Assembly (NCBI GenBank): GCA_035498035.1
Contig: DATKAN010000027.1
Coordinates: 5,001 to 42,110 of the forward strand
Length of the DNA stretch: 37,110 bases
DNA from: Nitrospiria bacterium
Lineage (GTDB): Bacteria > Nitrospirota > Nitrospiria > JACQBZ01
Direction: 5' to 3'
In this document: positions 24,374 through 32,373 of the stretch, one piece after another
Position numbering within the stretch: position 1 is the first letter of the stretch
Layout: the number at the start of each line of letters is the position of its first letter
Position numbers and translations under genes: made by a program
The notes under the pieces: generated by a model
Seen by the model: the letters and a program-made list of their open reading frames with translations, nothing else
Databases searched by the model: none
Told to the model about the DNA's origin: nothing

Positions 24374-25408
24374 ATGGAAAGAATCCTTATCATTAAATTA
24401 GGCGCGGTCGGCGATGTGATTCATACCCTTCCGGTGCTTGAGACGTTGCGGAATAGTTTCCCTAAGGCCCATATCGGATGGGCCGTGGAGGGGGCCGCCG
24501 CACCGGTTCTGAAGGGGAATCCGGCTTTGAGCGAGTTGATTCCGTTGGAACGGAAAAAGCTTCGCGGGGTGTCGGGTCTTGTCTATTTCAGGCGGTGGCT
24601 TCGATCGCTCCGGGAAAAAAAATTTGATACGGCACTCGATCCCCACAATTTGTTCAAAAGCGGCGTGATCGCCTACGGCAGCGGGGCGGCCCTCCGGATC
24701 GGATTCCAAAAATTCCGGGAGGGTAATTTTCTCTTCACGAATCGCCGGGTCCAGCCCGATCCACGGCATCGGCATGCGGTTGAGAAATATCTCTGCCTGC
24801 TCGAACCCCTCGGTATTCAGGAGACCCAATGGGTGGTCCGGTTTCCGTTGGGATGGGGCCCGCAGGATGAAGACCGGATCGGGCGGTTCTGGACGGCGGA
24901 GGGGTTCGATCGACCCGGAGTCGAACACGATGGGGTCGTCGCGATCAATCCCGGAGCCAGCTGGCCCAGCAAACGATGGATGCCGGAGCGCTACGCACGG
25001 GTCGCGGACCGCTTGGTAAAGGAGCACGGGATTCGAATTCTGATTTTGTGGGGGCCGGACGAGCGGCCCTTGGCCGAACGCATCGCCCGCTCGATGGGCG
25101 AGAAGGCCGTGATCGCCCCGGAGACGGATTTAAAACAGCTGACGGCCCTGATCAAGCGTTGCCGGTTGCTCGTCACCGGGGACACGGGACCGCTTCACAT
25201 CGCCGCGGCCCTGGGGGTTCCGACCGTCTCCCTGTTCGGGCCGTCGGATCCGGATCGCAACGGGCCCTACGGCAGGGACCATGCGGTCGTCCGATCGCCG
25301 ATCCCCCCCGCCACTCACTGGGAGAAGAAGGAGATCGGGGATCATTGGATGAGCGCGATCCCGGTCGAGGCCGTTCTCGAAGCGGCAAAGAAACGATTGG
25401 AACCGTAG
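24374..25408 (+). CDS. waaC: ADP-heptose:LPS heptosyltransferase I-like (GT9)
   Basis: The 344-residue GT9 enzyme probably transfers the first heptose to Kdo-lipid A. The start ERILIIKLGAVGDVIHTLPV carries the conserved GDV motif. VAINPGASWPSKRWMPERYA, LLVTGDTGPLHIAAALGVPT and SLFGPSDPDRNGPYG are all WaaC-like; the TGDTGPLH form is typical of heptosyltransferase I, unlike the TNDNGAMH in the previous gene. It begins 8 bases after copy 1 of the palindromic element, and its stop is the TAG of copy 2. It could instead belong to another GT9 subgroup with a different acceptor. Confidence 0.88.
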   Translation: MERILIIKLGAVGDVIHTLPVLETLRNSFPKAHIGWAVEGAAAPVLKGNPALSELIPLERKKLRGVSGLVYFRRWLRSLREKKFDTALDPHNLFKSGVIAYGSGAALRIGFQKFREGNFLFTNRRVQPDPRHRHAVEKYLCLLEPLGIQETQWVVRFPLGWGPQDEDRIGRFWTAEGFDRPGVEHDGVVAINPGASWPSKRWMPERYARVADRLVKEHGIRILILWGPDERPLAERIARSMGEKAVIAPETDLKQLTALIKRCRLLVTGDTGPLHIAAALGVPTVSLFGPSDPDRNGPYGRDHAVVRSPIPPATHWEKKEIGDHWMSAIPVEAVLEAAKKRLEP

Positions 25409-25458
25409 GGGCAGGGCTTGCCCGACCCAAACCGGGCTCGGCCGGCGGCGCCCCTCCA
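25406..25458 (+). repeat. Palindromic element beginning at a stop codon (copy 2)
   Basis: The waaC stop TAG again opens TAGGGGC. GGGCA (25409-25413) faces TGCCC (25419-25423), and the stretch ends near GGCGCCCCTCC before the ATG of the next gene. The next gene has no visible Shine-Dalgarno sequence, so the element replaces the normal leader. Confidence 0.55.
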
Positions 25459-25464
25459 AAATTA

Positions 25465-26577
25465 ATGACATTACGCATCCTTCATCTTGATACCGAGCGC
25501 ACCTGGCGGGGCGGGGAAGCCCAGCTTCTCCATTTGGCCCTGGGGCTGGCGCAGCGGGGCCATTACTGCATCGTGGCGGGTCAGCCCGACAGCCCGCTGC
25601 TTTCACGGGCGGCCGGGAAGGGATTAAGGACCGAGGCGGTCGCGATGCCTTCCGAATGGAGTCTGCCGGCCGTTTGGACGCTTTCGGAAATATTGAAACG
25701 GGAGAGGATCCAGGTGATCCACATGCATACCTCGCACGCCTGTACCTTGGGGGGGTGGGCCGCGCGCCTGGCCGGGGTACCGGCCCGCATTATCTCCCGG
25801 CGGGTGGATTTCTCGGTGCGGTCCAATCCCCTCCGGAAAATGAAATACCAATGGGGGGTGGATCGAATCCTGGCGATTTCGGAAGGCGTCCGAAACGTCC
25901 TGTTGGCCGACGGCCTGGATCCGAACCGCATCGAGGTGGTCCGCAGCGGAATCGACCCTCGGCCGTTCGATCCCGACTATCCGCCCGGGGAGGCCCGCCG
26001 GGAACTCGGAATCCCGGAGGGGTCTCCCGTGATCGGATGCGTGGCCCATTTCGCGGATCACAAGGGTCACCGTTATTTGATCGAGGCCGCCGTCCGCGTC
26101 GCCGCCGCGGTGCCCGACGTGCGCTTCCTCCTGGTCGGTGAGGGGGAACTTCGCCCGGCGATCGAACTTCAGATCAAGGACCTCGGGCTGGAAAGGCACG
26201 TCGTGTTAACCGGTTTTCGTAACGATGTGCCGAGGCTGTTGGCGGCGATGGATATCGTCGTATTATCCTCCCATCTGGAAGGACTGGGCACGTCTCTGTT
26301 GGACGCGATGGCGATGGCCCGGCCGGTCGTCGCGACTCGGGTGGGCGGGATCCCGGAAATGGTCGAGGACGGCCTGAACGGACGTCTCGTGCCCCCGCGC
26401 GATCCGGCGGCGCTGGCGGAGGCCTTGATCATGCTGATCAACCGGCCGGAAGAGCGAAAGCGGCTCGGTCGGGCCGGCCGGACCCGGATGCTTCAAACGT
26501 TTTCGGCCGAAGCGATGGTCGCGGCGACGGAGGCGGTCTACCGAAAGGTCCTGGATTCGAAGGGGATCAAAGGCTAG
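25465..26577 (+). CDS. GT4 glycosyltransferase
   Basis: The 370-residue GT-B enzyme belongs to GT4. The N-terminal domain starts LRILHLDTERTWRGGEAQLL (acceptor loop with GGxE) and the C-terminal half holds VRSGIDPRPF, VIGCVAHFADHKGHRYLIEA, LLVGEGELRPAIE and the donor-site EX7E region HLEGLGTSLLDAMAMARPVV. ATG 25465 is chosen because the conserved region starts immediately; the open frame extends far upstream only as an overlap with waaC. Sugar and acceptor are unknown. Its place after waaC suggests outer-core or surface-glycan extension. Confidence 0.9.
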   Translation: MTLRILHLDTERTWRGGEAQLLHLALGLAQRGHYCIVAGQPDSPLLSRAAGKGLRTEAVAMPSEWSLPAVWTLSEILKRERIQVIHMHTSHACTLGGWAARLAGVPARIISRRVDFSVRSNPLRKMKYQWGVDRILAISEGVRNVLLADGLDPNRIEVVRSGIDPRPFDPDYPPGEARRELGIPEGSPVIGCVAHFADHKGHRYLIEAAVRVAAAVPDVRFLLVGEGELRPAIELQIKDLGLERHVVLTGFRNDVPRLLAAMDIVVLSSHLEGLGTSLLDAMAMARPVVATRVGGIPEMVEDGLNGRLVPPRDPAALAEALIMLINRPEERKRLGRAGRTRMLQTFSAEAMVAATEAVYRKVLDSKGIKG

Positions 26578-26589
26578 AAGGAAATTTCG

Positions 26590-28407
26590 ATGTGCCGGAT
26601 GGCCGGATATTGGGATCATCATTATAAAGGTCAATACGAAATGGCCGAGACCGTCATCCGCATGAGGGATACCTTGACTCACGGCGGACCCGATGATGCC
26701 GGTCACTGGACCGATCCGGATCGAGGGTTGGCGTTCGGGCACCGCCGCTTGTCCATCATCGATCTTTCGGCCTCGGGCCACCAGCCCATGCGCTTCCGCG
26801 AGACGGTTCTCGTCTATAACGGCGAGGTGTACAACTATTCCGAGATTCGGGCGGACCTCGAGCGGGCGGGATACGTCTTCGATTCCGGCTCCGACACCGA
26901 GGTGATTCTCAAAGCCTATGATCGCTGGGGGACGGATTGTCTTCAGCGGTTCAGGGGCATGTGGGCCTTTGCGCTCTGGGACGGCCGGACGGAGTCGTTG
27001 CTCCTGTGCCGCGACCGGGTCGGCGTCAAACCGCTGTACTGGTATTATAAGGACGGCCTCCTGATTTTTGGGTCCGAGCTGAAGGCGTTTCACAAACATC
27101 CCGGTTTCTCGAAAGACCTCGACCGTCGCGCCGCCCAACTCTATTTCCAGTACGGTTATATCCCGGCGCCGCACGCGATTTTCCGGAATGTCCGGAAGGT
27201 CCGGCCCGGCCATTTCCTGACGGCGGACCGGACCGGCGCGATTCGGGAAACGGCCTACTGGAACGTCCGGGAGAGCTATGTCCGGGGATTTTCGGAGGAG
27301 GGGCGTCGCCGCTGGAATCGGAAAACGGAGAAAGAGATCGAGGATGAGCTGGAGAAGGAGCTGATCGAATCCTTCAAACTTCGCCTGGTTTCGGATGTAC
27401 CGGTCGGTATATTCCTGAGCGGTGGAATCGACAGCTCGGCCGTGGCGGCCCTGCTTCAGGCCCAGTCGGGACAGCGACTCAAGACCTTTACGATAGGCTT
27501 TTACGGAAAAAAGAGCTATGACGAGGCCCCGTGGGCCGGAAAAATCGCCGCTCATCTCGGAACCGACCATGTCGAGCATTATTTCGAGCCGAAGGAAGTG
27601 GCCGGGATCCTGGAAAAGGTGCCCCTTCTCTATGACGAACCCTTCGGGGACAGCTCGGCCCTGCCGACGTCTCTGGTCGCGACCGTGGCCCGACGCCACG
27701 TGAAGGTGGCCTTGTCGGCCGACGGCGGGGACGAACTCTTTCAGGGCTACCGTTTCTATCGTCAGGCCTTTCCGGCCTGGACGCATCCCCTGATCCGCTG
27801 GCTATCCGGCGTCCGCTCGAAACGGATCGTACTGGGGCCGTTCGAAAAGAAATTCCAAGCCGAGCGGGTAACCGCCTTTTATCCTTCCCGTCTTCGCCGG
27901 GCGCTCGCCCTCCTCCGGGAGGTGGATTTCCGGGACGGCTGGGACGTTCCGAGCGGGTTGATGTACTGTGATTTCATCGGCTATTTGCCGGACGATATTT
28001 TGGTCAAAGTGGACCGGGCCACGATGGGCGTCGCGTTGGAAGGCCGGGAGCCTTTTCTTGACCATCGCTTGGTCGAGTACGTGACCCAGATGCCGGTCGA
28101 GTACAAATTTCGGAACGGTGTGGCGAAATATCTCCTGAAAAAGATCCTGTACCGCTATATCCCCGAGCCGCTTCTGCGGCGGCCCAAACACGGTTTCAGC
28201 ATCCCGCTGGATGATCCGGAATACCGCGGGAAGCTCGAGGCCTTGTTCGATCATTACCTGTCCGAGGAACGGCTGAGGGGAACCGATCTGATCGACACCG
28301 GACTCGTCCGAGGGCTTTTAGATCGGTGGAAGGCGGGACGCATCCGCCATGACCGCTTGTGGTACATCCTGTGTTTTCAGATCTGGGCCGATGCGTATCT
28401 GTTATAG
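26590..28407 (+). CDS. asnB: Asparagine synthase-like glutamine amidotransferase
   Basis: The 605-residue protein has a class II glutaminase domain (1-200) and a synthetase domain (about 230-600). Cys2 is the nucleophile. LSIIDLSASGHQPM, YNGEVYNYSEIR, GSDTEVILKAY, GVKPLYW and the PP-loop SGGIDSS (277-283) are all present, as is ALSADGGDELFQGY. The N-terminus is MCRMAG, not the usual MCGIAG. Members of this group in glycan clusters are often thought to amidate sugars or carboxylates, but true asparagine synthesis is possible. It is separated by 12 bases from the preceding GT4, with GAAGGAAA upstream. Its stop TAG opens copy 3 of the palindromic element. Confidence 0.92.
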   Translation: MCRMAGYWDHHYKGQYEMAETVIRMRDTLTHGGPDDAGHWTDPDRGLAFGHRRLSIIDLSASGHQPMRFRETVLVYNGEVYNYSEIRADLERAGYVFDSGSDTEVILKAYDRWGTDCLQRFRGMWAFALWDGRTESLLLCRDRVGVKPLYWYYKDGLLIFGSELKAFHKHPGFSKDLDRRAAQLYFQYGYIPAPHAIFRNVRKVRPGHFLTADRTGAIRETAYWNVRESYVRGFSEEGRRRWNRKTEKEIEDELEKELIESFKLRLVSDVPVGIFLSGGIDSSAVAALLQAQSGQRLKTFTIGFYGKKSYDEAPWAGKIAAHLGTDHVEHYFEPKEVAGILEKVPLLYDEPFGDSSALPTSLVATVARRHVKVALSADGGDELFQGYRFYRQAFPAWTHPLIRWLSGVRSKRIVLGPFEKKFQAERVTAFYPSRLRRALALLREVDFRDGWDVPSGLMYCDFIGYLPDDILVKVDRATMGVALEGREPFLDHRLVEYVTQMPVEYKFRNGVAKYLLKKILYRYIPEPLLRRPKHGFSIPLDDPEYRGKLEALFDHYLSEERLRGTDLIDTGLVRGLLDRWKAGRIRHDRLWYILCFQIWADAYLL

Positions 28408-28486
28408 GGGCTTGCGTCGCCCCCTCCATCCACCTAAGGTGGAATGGAGCCTCCCCCTCACGCTCGCCGTGCTCGCTGGGGGGATT
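28405..28486 (+). repeat. Palindromic element (copy 3) plus dispersed repeat copy A
   Basis: The asnB stop TAG opens TAGGGGC, and GGGGC can pair with the following GCCCC. A second palindrome, CCATCCACC with GGTGGAATGG, follows around 28426-28447. The 37 bases at 28444-28480 match 36600-36636 at 33 positions. Together these fill the 129-base gap before the FemAB-like gene. Confidence 0.75.
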
Positions 28487-28536
28487 TGCGAATCCGACGG
28501 TTCCAACAAATCCTGAATATTTCGGAAGGGGAGAGA

Positions 28537-29682
28537 TTGGTTGAGTTTGAGTTGATCGAAGAGGATAAACCGTTCCGGGATCTGGCACCCGGATGGATCG
28601 ATCTGCACCGCGCCGCGGTCCATCCCACGCCGTTCATGAGCTGGGAATGGGCGTCGAGCTGGTGGGACTTCTTCGGCTCCGGAAAACTCCACGTCGTTGC
28701 ATTCCGACGGGGCGGGCGCCTTTCGGGACTCGCTCCGCTCTACCGCTGCGACGGCCCGTGGGGGATGTCGACGCTACGGCAGATCGGGGCGGGACAATCC
28801 GATTATCTGGATTTTCTCGTCGGACCCGAAGCCGGCGAAAAGGGGTACGGCGATCTGGTTCTTTCCGTTCTCGCCTCGGGCGACGCCGACCTGGTTTGGC
28901 TGGAACAGGTCCCGCCCGACCGCTTGGCGACCCTTCGGGACCGGGGCCGCTCGACCGGATCGTATTTCCAGGTGAAAGAGCGGGGGCATTGCTACATCGC
29001 CGAACTTCCGTCGCGGTGGGAGGAGTATCTTTCCGGCCTGGGGAGCAACGAGCGGTATAACATCGGCCGCAGGAGCCGCACCTTGGAAAAGCAACACGGC
29101 GTTGTGTTCCATCGCTACGATAAACCGGGAGAGGACCTGGATCGAAAAATGGACGATTTCTTCGATCTGATGATCCGTCGGCTGACGATGCGCGGACGGG
29201 TCCTGGCCGCGGACGAGACGGTCTCGCGGGGCTTCCACAAAAGCATCGCACAGCGCTTCGCCGCGCAGGGGTGGCTCAATCTCAGTACGCTGGAGAAGGA
29301 CGGCCGGATGATCGCCGGCCTGCTTTCGTTTGAATACGGCGGAACGCTTTTCTACTATCATTCCGGCTTCGATCCGGCCTGGGCCAAATTCAGCGTCGGC
29401 ATGGTTCTGATGGCCAAATGCATCGAGGATGGAATCGGTCGCGGTCTTCGTCAATTCGATTTCATGCGGGGTCGCGCCGCTTATAAGATGAAGTGGAAGG
29501 TGAAAGAGCGAAGCTTCTTTCGCGTCGTCATCGCCCGGTCGATGGGCGGCTATCTTAAGTTCCTCGGCCACGGAGTGGCCTCTCGCCTTCAAAAGAATAT
29601 CGGCCGCTGGGCCGGCGCCCGGGGCGGGGGCCGCGACCGGTCGGAAGCGGTCCCTTCGGCCGTAAGGGGGCCGCGCATATGA
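28537..29682 (+). CDS. FemAB/GNAT-like N-acyltransferase (BioF2-type)
   Basis: The 381-residue protein has the double-GNAT arrangement of the FemAB/CelD (PF13480-type) family. PFMSWEWASSWWDFFG opens the first half, LAPLYRC and YLDFLVGP follow, and the second half carries RYNIGRRSRTLEKQHGVVFH, GWLNLSTLEKDGRMIAGLLS, YYHSGFDPAWAKFSVGMVLM and FDFMRGRAAYKMKWKV. These proteins transfer an acyl or aminoacyl group, often to an amino sugar in extracellular glycans. TTG 28537 is my choice because AAGGGGAG lies just upstream and an upstream ATG (28444) would begin inside the dispersed repeat. The stop overlaps the FkbM gene (ATGA). Confidence 0.82.
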   Translation: MVEFELIEEDKPFRDLAPGWIDLHRAAVHPTPFMSWEWASSWWDFFGSGKLHVVAFRRGGRLSGLAPLYRCDGPWGMSTLRQIGAGQSDYLDFLVGPEAGEKGYGDLVLSVLASGDADLVWLEQVPPDRLATLRDRGRSTGSYFQVKERGHCYIAELPSRWEEYLSGLGSNERYNIGRRSRTLEKQHGVVFHRYDKPGEDLDRKMDDFFDLMIRRLTMRGRVLAADETVSRGFHKSIAQRFAAQGWLNLSTLEKDGRMIAGLLSFEYGGTLFYYHSGFDPAWAKFSVGMVLMAKCIEDGIGRGLRQFDFMRGRAAYKMKWKVKERSFFRVVIARSMGGYLKFLGHGVASRLQKNIGRWAGARGGGRDRSEAVPSAVRGPRI

Positions 29683-30524
29683 GTTCCGATCGGGCCGTCA
29701 AATACATCCGTCGTCTGCTCCGACCCCGGAGATGGGTTCGGAATGCCCTGGTGTACTTCTGGCATGCCGACGGAATCCGGAATAAGGCCAAGCTGGTCGG
29801 CTATTCCCTGATCCATGTCCTGCGAAAAGGCGGCCTTCAAACCCCTCCGGCATCCGAATGGACAATCCGGCTCAAGGGTCTCGAAATTCATTTTGCTCCG
29901 AACCTCGGGGAGTTGATCACCTACAAGGAGATCTTTGTGAGCCGGGTCTATCAACGGCTTCCGGACTTTCGCCCGACGGGATACGCGGTGGTATTCGACG
30001 TCGGCGCCAACATCGGATTTTACACGCTTCAGGCAGCGGCGTCGCTGGCCGGGGGAACGATCTACGCCTTTGAACCGAACCCCGAAGCCTATTCGAAGTT
30101 GGTGGAAAATGTCGGGGCCAATCGCGCGAAGAATGTTCATCTGTTGCCTTACGCGGTGGGTTCAAAACAGGGCCGGGTTTGGTTGCGACGTGCCGAACGA
30201 ACGGGCCTGGGTAGCGTGGAGGAGTCGCCCGCGGAGACGGGTAACTCGCGGGTGGAGGTGGAGATGGTCACGCTGGACGGCATGGTCGAGAAGCATTCCG
30301 TCACACGAATCGACTTGATGAAGATCGACGTGGAGGGCCACGAGGAAGCCGTGCTGGCGGGAGGGGAGCGGGCGCTCGGCATGACCCGAAGAATCGTGAT
30401 GGAATACCACGGCCCGGAGATCCTCGAACGCGTCCGGAAATTTCTTCCGGATCGGGGTTTCCGGGAGGTACTGGAATACCGGGGCCATGTCTATTTCGTG
30501 AATAGGCGTCCGGTCGGGGGCTGA
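29679..30524 (+). CDS. FkbM-family methyltransferase
   Basis: The 281-residue protein is a SAM-dependent methyltransferase of the FkbM family. The central part shows YAVVFDVGANIGFYTLQAAA (SAM-binding VGANxGxYT), TIYAFEPNPEAYSKLVENV, VTLDGMVEKHSVTRIDLMKI and DVEGHEEAVLAGG. The 100-residue N-terminal part is less conserved. FkbM enzymes O-methylate sugars or polyketides; in this context a sugar is likely. ATG at 29679 overlaps the FemAB-like stop. The next gene overlaps as TGATG, so the three are co-translated. Confidence 0.9.
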   Translation: MSSDRAVKYIRRLLRPRRWVRNALVYFWHADGIRNKAKLVGYSLIHVLRKGGLQTPPASEWTIRLKGLEIHFAPNLGELITYKEIFVSRVYQRLPDFRPTGYAVVFDVGANIGFYTLQAAASLAGGTIYAFEPNPEAYSKLVENVGANRAKNVHLLPYAVGSKQGRVWLRRAERTGLGSVEESPAETGNSRVEVEMVTLDGMVEKHSVTRIDLMKIDVEGHEEAVLAGGERALGMTRRIVMEYHGPEILERVRKFLPDRGFREVLEYRGHVYFVNRRPVGG

Positions 30525-31636
30525 TGAAGATCGCCATGCTCACCAAGCATTTTAACTTCCGGAACGGATCGAGCCGTTCGGTCCATGAGGTGGCGGTTCG
30601 ACTGACGGCCCGCGGTCACGAGGTCCATATTTTTTGCAACCGGAGGCCGGATTCGTATCCCCCGAGGCCCGTTCTGCGGCATGTTCCGACGCTGCCCCTG
30701 GGATCATGGGCCCGGACCTTGACCTTCGATTGGGGATGCCGTCGCAGGATTCATGCCGAACCCTTCGATATCGTCCACGGGCATGGGAACACCATCGAAC
30801 AGGATGTGGTAACCGTCCGCATCTGCCGCAAGGCCAACCGGGTGGCCCGGGGTCTTTCCCTCTCTCGGTGGGACCCTCATCTTTGGATGGAGTCCCGCCA
30901 ATTGTCGAATCCAAGGCTCAAACGAATCATTGCCCTATCCGGGATGGTCAAGAAGGACCTTCAGCGTTACTACGGAATCGCATCCGGGAGGATCGTGACC
31001 ATCCCCAACGGGGTCGACGCGGCCCGTTTCCACCCGAACCTCGGGGCCGTTCACCGCGACCGGGTCCGGACCGCCCTCGGCCTTTCGAAGGAAGATTTTG
31101 CGGTCCTGTTCATCGCCTCTGGCAATTATGTCAACCGCGGACTGTTGAACGTCCTTTCGATGGTGAAGCAGCGTCCTTTGAACGGCCTGAAGCTCGTCGT
31201 GGCCGGCGGCGACAGGCCGGGACTATTCCGGGACCGCGCCCGGGACCAGGGGATCGAAGAACGGTTGATTTTTTTGCCGTTCACGGACCGGATCGAGGAA
31301 TTGCACAGCGGGATGGATGCGTTGATTTTTCCGTCCTATTATGACACGTTCGGAAACGTGCCCTTGGAGGCGATGGCCTCCGGACTGCCCGTCATCGTCA
31401 CGGCCCAGTGCGGGGTGAGCGAGCTGATCACGCACGGTCGGGACGGTCTCATCCTGAAGCATACCGAGGACCTGGACGGCATGGCCGCGGCCCTGGGCGG
31501 ATTAATGGACGGGGAGCGGCGCGCGCGGATCGGTCGCGCGGCCCGGGTGACGGCGGAGCGCTACAGTTGGGACTCCGTGGCCGAGCGGACGCTGGAAGTC
31601 TACTCGGAATTGATCCCGTCCGGGAGGACGACGTGA
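30524..31636 (+). CDS. GT4 glycosyltransferase
   Basis: The 370-residue GT4 enzyme starts MKIAMLTKHFNFRNGSSRSV, followed by HGHGNTIEQDVV, a linker IVTIPNGVDAARFHPNLG, the IASGNYVNRGLLNVLSMV strand-helix segment, LIFLPFTDRIEELHSGMDAL and the donor loop YDTFGNVPLEAMASGLPVIV. The NRGLL and DRIEELHSGMDALIFPSYYD segments resemble WaaG-like core glucosyltransferases, so an outer-core glucosyltransferase is possible. TGATG links it to FkbM, and GTGA links it to the deacetylase after it. Donor and acceptor unknown. Confidence 0.88.
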   Translation: MKIAMLTKHFNFRNGSSRSVHEVAVRLTARGHEVHIFCNRRPDSYPPRPVLRHVPTLPLGSWARTLTFDWGCRRRIHAEPFDIVHGHGNTIEQDVVTVRICRKANRVARGLSLSRWDPHLWMESRQLSNPRLKRIIALSGMVKKDLQRYYGIASGRIVTIPNGVDAARFHPNLGAVHRDRVRTALGLSKEDFAVLFIASGNYVNRGLLNVLSMVKQRPLNGLKLVVAGGDRPGLFRDRARDQGIEERLIFLPFTDRIEELHSGMDALIFPSYYDTFGNVPLEAMASGLPVIVTAQCGVSELITHGRDGLILKHTEDLDGMAAALGGLMDGERRARIGRAARVTAERYSWDSVAERTLEVYSELIPSGRTT

Positions 31637-32373
31637 AGTCCCGCCTCGTCCGACGCATACCGGTTCTACTCTATCACAAGATCGGCGTGGCCCCGAGGGG
31701 GGTCCGCAATCCGCGATCCTGGGTCTCTCCGGATCGATTCTCCTGGCAGATGAATTATCTCTCCCGGCGGGGCTGGCGGTGCATCACGCCCGGGGCGCTG
31801 GCGGCCCATTACCGGGGAGAGAAGGAGGCCGATTCGAAATCCATCCTGATCACGTTTGATGACGGATCCCGGAGTTGTTACCGGGAGGCGTTTCCGGTGT
31901 TGCGTTCTCTGGGAATGACCGCCACGGTCTTCATCGTCTCCGGGCAACTTGGCGGCCGGGCCGTATGGGATCGCAACCCGGATCATCCCGATGACGAGTT
32001 GCTGACGATCGGGGAGATCCGCGAACTGGCGCAGGCGGGCTGGTCCATCGGCGCCCATTCCATGACCCATTCCCGCCTTCCCACTTTATCGCGGGAGGAG
32101 GCCGACCGGGAAATCAGGGAATCCAAGCGGCGGCTTGAAGAAACGCTTTCAATGCCCATCGGCACCTTTGCCTATCCCTACGGAGCCTTCGCGCCCGAAC
32201 ATGCCGGGCTTGTCCGGAAGGCGGGGTACGAGACCGGGTTCACCACCCATTACCCCGAGCAGGGGCTTTACGCCATCCGGCGGGAAAACATCCACGGGGA
32301 GGTTTACGCCCTGCGGTTTCTGTGGCGGTTTCGGCGTGCAAGACGAGGAACATTTCAGAATGGCGAAGCTTAA
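31633..32373 (+). CDS. Polysaccharide deacetylase (CE4/NodB family)
   Basis: The 246-residue protein is a NodB-homology deacetylase. PVLLYHKIG opens it, ITFDDGSRS carries the catalytic base and metal Asp, GAHSMTHSRL provides the metal His pair (HSxxH), and TFAYPYGAF is the last motif. No signal peptide or membrane anchor is visible, so it probably acts in the cytoplasm on a lipid-linked glycan intermediate, as is common in such clusters. GTG 31633 was chosen because it overlaps the preceding stop as GTGA and GGGAGGA lies 4 bases upstream; the long upstream open frame is an overlap of the GT4 gene. Confidence 0.88.
   Translation: MKSRLVRRIPVLLYHKIGVAPRGVRNPRSWVSPDRFSWQMNYLSRRGWRCITPGALAAHYRGEKEADSKSILITFDDGSRSCYREAFPVLRSLGMTATVFIVSGQLGGRAVWDRNPDHPDDELLTIGEIRELAQAGWSIGAHSMTHSRLPTLSREEADREIRESKRRLEETLSMPIGTFAYPYGAFAPEHAGLVRKAGYETGFTTHYPEQGLYAIRRENIHGEVYALRFLWRFRRARRGTFQNGEA

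Noticed and set aside
24976-25464. A 163-residue N-terminal extension of the GT4 gene
   Set aside because: It overlaps most of the 3' part of waaC in another frame and is Gly/Arg/Asp-rich without structure. The GT4 fold begins at 25465.
26263-27786. A 507-residue minus-strand open frame opposite the GT4 and asnB genes
   Set aside because: It is a shadow of two well-supported genes; no domain motif and no ribosome site.
31408-31632. An upstream extension of the first deacetylase
   Set aside because: It is an out-of-frame reading of the GT4 gene with Arg/Gly-rich shadow composition; a GTGA start with a good ribosome site is at 31633.
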